A stretch of 38,844 nt of DNA from Syntrophales bacterium (lineage in GTDB: Bacteria > Desulfobacterota > Syntrophia > Syntrophales > CG2-30-49-12). The notes below the pieces were generated by a model. It worked only from the letters and a program-made list of their open reading frames with translations, had not been told where the DNA came from and did no database searches. Location of the stretch: the NCBI GenBank assembly GCA_030018935.1, contig JASEGZ010000002.1, positions 59,581 to 98,424 of the forward strand, given 5' to 3'. Positions 33,874-38,844 of the stretch are shown here, one piece after another. The first letter of the stretch is position 1; each line of letters opens with the position of its first letter. The position numbers and the translations under genes were made by a program.

Positions 33874-36477
33874 CTATTTACGGAGAATTTTTTCTTCAAA
33901 GTTATAGTTTCCCATCAGGAAGTTTTTGGCCAAGGCCTCGACACTGGCCTCATTGGTCATCAGCATGTCCATCTGGCGTGTGAACTGTAACAGTCGCCCG
34001 ATCATGTCCAGCTTCTCTTCCATGAGAGGGAGCTCATGTTTTTGGTACCGGGCGCCTACCTGGTCTCCGGTAATTTCCACCGCAAAATCGAGTGATTGAA
34101 GGATCCTGGCGATAGCCCGGGCACGCCTGTTTCTCCGCACATCATCGGCCGCGCCCCCCTTGAAAGAGAATGTTATATAATTCATGTTCACTGTCTGGCT
34201 GCAGTAAGAGTCAAGGATGCTGTAATGGTACCCCACGCGGGAGCTAAAATTCAGATATTTATCGGAAATAATGGCATAACTGCGATCACCGAACCTTTCC
34301 ACTGTAGAAGGGGGGGAGAGCATCTGCTCTCTCATCACAGATAAAAAACCTTTAAACTCCACCGGGCGTAATTGATTTTGCTGGAAATCTTCATGCGTTA
34401 TTCCTCTAAGGAGGGCCTTGAAGGGGACAGAGGCGATCTTATCCGGAGATACCCTTTTGAGATGCACGCTGGTTTCCGTCAGACCACCCCCTAAATCAAT
34501 AACATACAGGTCAAGCGGAATGGACCCCTTCAATTTAAAAGCCACTCCTTTTTTATCGGATACAAAATCGCTGAGTTGAAACATCTCAGTATATGAGAAT
34601 TCGTGTACCAGCCGGCTGATATCGTGAAGGGACTGACAAAAAGGAGGGGCAAAGTTGGGCGACTTGGGATCCAGAAGATGCAGAGGGACGATCCAATCAC
34701 TGACTTCCCTCAGGACCCTGTATACTGGTGTGCCCTGCATGGGGGATTTACCGGTAATTTGGAAGGAGTCTAATTCCGGCACCCTTCCCAGATATACCCT
34801 TCCCGAATAGGCATCCACGGTAACTTCCATACCGGAGGGGATGCTGGTCGTGGCCACATTGGTATTCACAACGGTAGGCACCGCAAATTCCCTGGCCAGA
34901 GAGGCCATATGTCCCGCTACATTTCCCAGATCGGTGATGATGGCCCGGGTTTTCTTCATGACCATAACAAACTTCGGAGAAGAGTGCCTGGCCACCAGGA
35001 CCGCCCCATCGGGGAAATTCAAGAGGTCTTCGTCTGAAGCTACATGAAAGGCCGGTCCGAAACCTACCCCCGCAGATGCGGTCGTTCCCTTTTCGATCAG
35101 CAGCGGGTATGCTGTCAAGACGGGGGTGATGGGATAGTTTTTCCCATAGTCTGCTACGCGAAGGGGGCGGCTTTGCAGGATAAGGAGACGCCCCTCCCGG
35201 TCGAGGGCCCACTCGATATCCTGGGGGCATCCGTAATGTTCCTCAAGTTTCAGGGCGTAGCCGGCAAGAATGCCGATCTCTTCCGGCAAGAGACAGGGTT
35301 TGTCCTGAAGATCATCCGCCACGGGAATTTCCATCAAACCACCGTCCGGCTTACTGACTAATTGAACTGTCTTGTGGGAGATCTCGGCGGCTATTGTTTG
35401 ACGATTTTTGCCCACCGTGTAACTGTCCGGCGTGATGACCCCCTCCACGGCATATGGTCCCAGTCCCCATACGGCGGTAATGATGATATTTTCTTTTAGG
35501 AGGTTGAAAGGATTTCGCGAATACATCACGCCGCTGGCTGCGGATTCCACCATTTGCAGGCAGGCCACACTCATGGCGATATCTTCGTCCCTTATCCCTT
35601 TGTTGAGGCGATAGGCAATCGCCCGGGGAGTATAGAGACTGGCTACGATTTCCTTATAGGTCTGGATGAGACGATCCGATGGCACGTTTAATTTGGACAG
35701 GTATTGGCCGGCATAGGAAAGCTCGCTATCCTCTCCAATCCCGCTGCTCCTCATGGATACCCGTAAAGAAGAATTCGGAGATTGCCCCTTACTGTCAGCC
35801 TCGGCAAGTTTTGCATAGGCCAGGAGGATGGCCTCTTCCAATGTGGCAGGAACCTGGGCGGAGACGATTAACCGCTGGATTTCTTCACTGGTGGTTTTAA
35901 TGGTTTCCGGGTTATCAGGGTCAATCTCCATCTTTTTCCTGCTGATCTCATCAAAGAGATCATTGTCGGCCATAAAAGACTCGCAGGCCCGTGTGGTGAC
36001 AGCAAATCCCCCGGGTATGGGAAGCCCCACCCTGCTATGTATCTCACCCAGATTGGCATTTTTCCCTCCCACCCAGTCCATCATCTCTGCGTTGATCTGA
36101 CAGTAGGGTAAAATCAATTCTGTTGGAGGAATTTCCTTTCTCTTACTCAGGATCTCTTTGATTTTTACATTGATCTTTTCGAGGACATCAAAAAGTAAAG
36201 AGTAACGATGGCCCGAGAGGTCATCTAAGTTTTTAACCATACGCAGGGTATGGAAAACGGCCTGGGCCGACCGGGATTTCACGTATGACATACCAAAGAC
36301 CTGCTGTCCCCGCAGTTTCTCCTCTATATCGGTTATTATCTTTAAAAATTCGGCATTCGAATCCAGCAACATTTTGAAACAGGAATATTTAAAGCGAAAG
36401 AGATCGGACAGGTTATTCCGGGAGGAAGCGCCTTGGTTTAATTTTTTCCTTTTAAAGAGTTTAAGTTTTTTCCACAT
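33874..36477 (-). CDS. PEP-synthase-like dikinase without TIM barrel (paralogue B)
   Basis: 867 residues, same plan as paralogue A: helical N-terminus (about 25-115), ATP-grasp domain with the intact VGGKNANLGEI (136-146) and SMRSSGIGEDSELSYAGQY, QDIEWALDREG, then the swivelling domain with H523 in VAGHMASLARE, and a C-terminal region with FKGGAADDVRRNRR in place of the TIM barrel. The ATP loop is closer to consensus here than in paralogue A. It starts 2 bp after the receiver at 36480-36878, with AGGAAG upstream of the ATG, so the two are co-expressed. The phosphate acceptor is unknown. Confidence 0.85.
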   Translation of the reverse strand: MWKKLKLFKRKKLNQGASSRNNLSDLFRFKYSCFKMLLDSNAEFLKIITDIEEKLRGQQVFGMSYVKSRSAQAVFHTLRMVKNLDDLSGHRYSLLFDVLEKINVKIKEILSKRKEIPPTELILPYCQINAEMMDWVGGKNANLGEIHSRVGLPIPGGFAVTTRACESFMADNDLFDEISRKKMEIDPDNPETIKTTSEEIQRLIVSAQVPATLEEAILLAYAKLAEADSKGQSPNSSLRVSMRSSGIGEDSELSYAGQYLSKLNVPSDRLIQTYKEIVASLYTPRAIAYRLNKGIRDEDIAMSVACLQMVESAASGVMYSRNPFNLLKENIIITAVWGLGPYAVEGVITPDSYTVGKNRQTIAAEISHKTVQLVSKPDGGLMEIPVADDLQDKPCLLPEEIGILAGYALKLEEHYGCPQDIEWALDREGRLLILQSRPLRVADYGKNYPITPVLTAYPLLIEKGTTASAGVGFGPAFHVASDEDLLNFPDGAVLVARHSSPKFVMVMKKTRAIITDLGNVAGHMASLAREFAVPTVVNTNVATTSIPSGMEVTVDAYSGRVYLGRVPELDSFQITGKSPMQGTPVYRVLREVSDWIVPLHLLDPKSPNFAPPFCQSLHDISRLVHEFSYTEMFQLSDFVSDKKGVAFKLKGSIPLDLYVIDLGGGLTETSVHLKRVSPDKIASVPFKALLRGITHEDFQQNQLRPVEFKGFLSVMREQMLSPPSTVERFGDRSYAIISDKYLNFSSRVGYHYSILDSYCSQTVNMNYITFSFKGGAADDVRRNRRARAIARILQSLDFAVEITGDQVGARYQKHELPLMEEKLDMIGRLLQFTRQMDMLMTNEASVEALAKNFLMGNYNFEEKILRK

Positions 36478-36479
36478 AT

Positions 36480-36878
36480 TTATTCTTCCTGAGTATGCCC
36501 CTTCTCGACCAGTTTCCGCCGGTAGGCATCCTCTACCTTAAGCAAGAGATCATTGACATTACAAGGTTTAATCACGTAATCATAAGCCCCTGATTTTATA
36601 CCCTCGATACCTGCTTCCACAGAGGCATGTCCGGTCAGCAGGATAACCTCTACGAGTGGAGCAATCTTCTTGATCTGCCTCAGGGTTTCTATGCCGTCCA
36701 TCCCGGGCATTTTGATGTCAACAACGGCCACATCGAAAGACTTTTCTCTGACCAGTTCTATCGCCTCTTTGCCGCTGCCAATATTGGTAACATCCATATT
36801 CCTTCTTTTTAACCTGCCGGCCAGTGTTGTTCTGAAATCTTCTTCATCATCTACCAGCAGCAGGTGGATAATTTCCAT
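36480..36878 (-). CDS. stand-alone receiver co-transcribed with a dikinase-like enzyme
   Basis: 132 residues: D10/D11, D54 (VVDIKMPG), the LTGHAS threonine and the lysine of IKPCN. No output domain. GGGGAGAGA precedes the ATG on the minus strand. It is the first gene of a two-gene minus operon with paralogue B, which suggests that the receiver's phosphorylation state controls the dikinase. Its sequence is closest to the receiver at 22917. Confidence 0.9.
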   Translation of the reverse strand: MEIIHLLLVDDEEDFRTTLAGRLKRRNMDVTNIGSGKEAIELVREKSFDVAVVDIKMPGMDGIETLRQIKKIAPLVEVILLTGHASVEAGIEGIKSGAYDYVIKPCNVNDLLLKVEDAYRRKLVEKGHTQEE

Positions 36879-36914
36879 ATCTGATCTCTCCCCAGCAAGT
36901 TTATTGTATACAAA

Positions 36915-37021
36915 TGTAACTATTCAGGTAGGCACAGAGGCACAGAGCACCAAAGGCACAAAGTAGGAAAAAAACAACGAAACGACCCTGCTCCGCTCTG
37001 CTTTGTGCCTGAGTAGTTACA
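36915..37021. repeat. dispersed inverted-repeat element (most complete copy)
   Basis: Inverted ends TGTAACTATTCAGG (36915-36928) and CCTGAGTAGTTACA (37008-37021) match in 13 of 14 positions. Next to them lie GGCACAGAGG-type and CTTTGTGCCT sub-arms. About 107 bp with no coding capacity, so it may be a small non-autonomous mobile element. It separates the divergent receiver and porin genes. Confidence 0.75.
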
Positions 37022-37064
37022 CACAAATTACCATCTGACGGCAGATTAGTCAATAATATGGGGT

Positions 37065-37093
37065 TGCCTTCCCGGCATAGATTTTGTATATAT
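37065..37093 (+). promoter_or_regulatory. candidate sigma-70-type promoter for the porin gene
   Basis: TTGCCT at 37065-37070 and TATATA at 37088-37093 are spaced by 17 bp, about 50 bp upstream of the porin ATG. Each hexamer matches 4 of 6 consensus positions. Confidence 0.4.
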
Positions 37094-37142
37094 GGCAAGG
37101 AACACGCCGATAGGCAATTATTTCGATAGGGGGTATCGTAGG

Positions 37143-38696
37143 ATGAAATGGAAAGTTTTGGTTCTTGTCGTTAGTCTTTCGTTTTTTCTTTTCGGGTTCC
37201 GTACGCCGGCTTTTGCTTCCCCTGAGGAATCACTCAAACAGAGGATAGAGAATCTTGAAAAGATAATCCAGGGACAGCAGAAATCGCTCGAATCCTTAAA
37301 ATTGGAGATGGAGAGACAGAAAGAGGCGGAAGATAAGGCTCGCCAGGAACAGGAAAGACTCAAGGCGCTGGAAAGGAAGGTGGAAGAGGTAGAAAAGGTA
37401 ACCACGAAGCGGGAGGAAGAGTTAAAAAAAGAGAAGAAGACGGGGCTTATCGCCTACTGGCGGGACGGTTTCTTCCTTGAGACGCCGGACAAACAATTCA
37501 GACTTCAGTTTGGCGGCGTTTTGCATTTCGATACCCGTTTCTTCAGTGGCGGGTCCAGGAGTCCCGACTCATTCGATATCCGCCGGGCACGTTACGATAT
37601 GAGGGGAAACCTCTATAGGGGTGATCTGGAGCATATCTTTCGCCTCCAGATCGAGATGGCCGATGATCCTTATCTGAGAAATGCCTACTGGATGTTTAAG
37701 GTGCGTCCCGAATTTAATCTGCAGATCGGTCAGTTCAAGGTTCCCGCCGGAGGCGCCGACTCGCTTACAGAAGAGGCACATATTAATTTCGTTGAGTATG
37801 CAACCGCCACACCCGTTTCCCCCTTTTTTGATCGAGGAATCAATATCCAAAGCCAGTTTCTTGGCGGGAAAGTCCAGACCTGTCTCGCTGCGACAACAGG
37901 CGTGGGTGTAGATAAGGATGTCGGTTCCGGTGATTATGATAACCATAAGGACTTCGCCGGACGGATCCTTCTCGTGCCTTTCAAGGACATGGCTTCTCCG
38001 TGGCTTAAAGGGATGCGTTTTGCGGGGAGCTATCAGACCGGCATCCAGTCCATCAAGACGACAAGGGGTGAAACGAACATGAGGACGGAAAACTATGAGT
38101 CCAGGTGGTTCCGTTGGACGAAAAGCTATGTGGACCTCGATCAGCGCACACGCTATGGGGGGGAGTTCCACTGGTTGCACGGTCCCCTGACCATGAGCTA
38201 CGAGTTCAATCGTGTTCAGTGGGAGGATATTACCGTATATAAAGAAGATGATAAAGGCACACTCGATTTCCGACTCCCTGGCAACTATCATGTGGATGTG
38301 CACCAGTTCTGGGTGAGCTATTTCCTCACCGGTGAGCAGAAGGAATTCGAGGATGTGTTCTTTGCCTGGAGGCAGCCAAAGCCCAAGAAAAACTTCAGCC
38401 TGAAAAACGGCACCTGGGGGGCCTGGGAGGTTATCGCCCGGTATAGTTATAAGGATGCCTCCCAGGAACTTTTTGACTCAGGTCTCCTTGATGGGAGCAG
38501 CGAGGGGTATTCTGTGACCGGCGGCATACGCTGGATCTGGAATCCCAAATGCAGGATCATGTTTGATGTAAATTACCTGCACAGCAGCGAGGGAAAGGGG
38601 ATTATAACTGAGTACGCAGACAGGGGTGTTTTTACCAATAGAAAGTATGAAAGCTCCGAGTTGGGCTACCTCCTCCGTTTCATCCTGACACCCTAA
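37143..38696 (+). CDS. outer-membrane porin, OprO/OprP (phosphate-selective porin) type
   Basis: About 517 residues. Signal peptide about 1-26 (ending PAFAS), a coiled-coil segment of about 75 residues rich in E, K and Q (about 27-100), then a beta-barrel with FRLQFGGVLHFDTRFF and FDIRRARYDMRGNLY early and GYLLRFILTP at the end. Such N-terminal coiled coils trimerise or anchor the porin to the cell wall. ATG 37143 is preferred over 37092, since AGGGGG at about 37128 serves it and the signal peptide then starts the protein. Family members pass phosphate, pyrophosphate or other anions, which fits the transport theme. No gene follows in the last 148 bp. Confidence 0.88.
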   Translation: MKWKVLVLVVSLSFFLFGFRTPAFASPEESLKQRIENLEKIIQGQQKSLESLKLEMERQKEAEDKARQEQERLKALERKVEEVEKVTTKREEELKKEKKTGLIAYWRDGFFLETPDKQFRLQFGGVLHFDTRFFSGGSRSPDSFDIRRARYDMRGNLYRGDLEHIFRLQIEMADDPYLRNAYWMFKVRPEFNLQIGQFKVPAGGADSLTEEAHINFVEYATATPVSPFFDRGINIQSQFLGGKVQTCLAATTGVGVDKDVGSGDYDNHKDFAGRILLVPFKDMASPWLKGMRFAGSYQTGIQSIKTTRGETNMRTENYESRWFRWTKSYVDLDQRTRYGGEFHWLHGPLTMSYEFNRVQWEDITVYKEDDKGTLDFRLPGNYHVDVHQFWVSYFLTGEQKEFEDVFFAWRQPKPKKNFSLKNGTWGAWEVIARYSYKDASQELFDSGLLDGSSEGYSVTGGIRWIWNPKCRIMFDVNYLHSSEGKGIITEYADRGVFTNRKYESSELGYLLRFILTP

Positions 38697-38844
38697 TGAA
38701 ACCTCCTTTTCGTGGCATGAAAATAGCGACGTAAAGGAATAAAGAAAAACCTGAGGTGAACGGAAAATCAAGGGGAAATTGAGTATAGTTTATAACTCTC
38801 CCCAAAAACTGGACAGGTATATAAGGTGCGTGTTAGCCTGCCGA

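Noticed and set aside
37093-37112. Sigma-54 site upstream of the porin
   Set aside because: GG and GC spacing fits, but the -12 box reads CACGCC rather than TTGC and it lies downstream of a better sigma-70-like pair.
1-38844. rRNA, tRNA, transposase or integrase genes
   Set aside because: I looked for tRNA T-loop patterns and mobile-element proteins and saw none; a tRNA search program was not available.

Overview
The window reads as chromosome of an anaerobic, Gram-negative, sulfate-reducer-like bacterium, most likely Desulfobacterota (old Deltaproteobacteria). The reasons are the mix of SulP and TauE/SafE anion transporters, many Cache-domain histidine kinases, stand-alone receivers, a sigma-54 activator, a B12-dependent acyl-CoA mutase and an outer-membrane porin. 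The placement is inferred from gene content only; no rRNA or tRNA gene was seen. Nearly all genes lie on the + strand, tightly packed, with many start/stop overlaps.

Layout. 184-4294: CBS-domain protein, SulP permease with an unusual soluble insert, and a kinase-like/receiver fusion. 4365-8278: Cache histidine kinase, receiver, a short kinase-like protein lacking its ATP site (a candidate phosphotransferase), a second receiver and a second CBS protein. 8262-13871: DASS/SLC13-type transporter interrupted by an in-frame ochre codon, a kinase with two extracytoplasmic sensor domains, and its NtrC-type sigma-54 activator. 13952-14112: a gene-free multi-hairpin element. 14201-23348: three paralogous Cache kinases interleaved with five stand-alone receivers and a second DASS-type transporter. 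23370-28792: universal stress protein, two TauE/SafE permeases and four small membrane or lipoprotein genes of unknown function. 28800-36878: two paralogous PEP-synthase-like dikinases, one on each strand, flanking a divergent acyl-CoA mutase with its cobalamin subunit; the minus-strand dikinase is preceded by its own receiver. 37143-38696: OprO/P-like porin.

How it may work together (inference). Four kinases with one shared architecture sense small molecules outside the cytoplasm and face eight stand-alone receivers plus one receiver fused to a kinase-like domain. Only one DNA-binding regulator is present. The receivers sit beside anion transporters, a phosphotransferase-like protein and a dikinase-like enzyme, so phosphorylation probably controls proteins (transport, dikinase activity) more than transcription. 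This combination of paralogous Cache kinases, output-less receivers, CBS/transporter pairs and TIM-barrel-less dikinases is the best candidate here for an undescribed system.

The intergenic DNA is rich in repeats: four arrays of a GTCRTAA heptamer with inverted arms, a 28-bp perfect palindrome, a nested hairpin element, and a dispersed element with TGTAACTAYTCAGG-like inverted ends. Several genes end inside these repeats. Motif alignments and residue counts were made by eye; no homology search was run.
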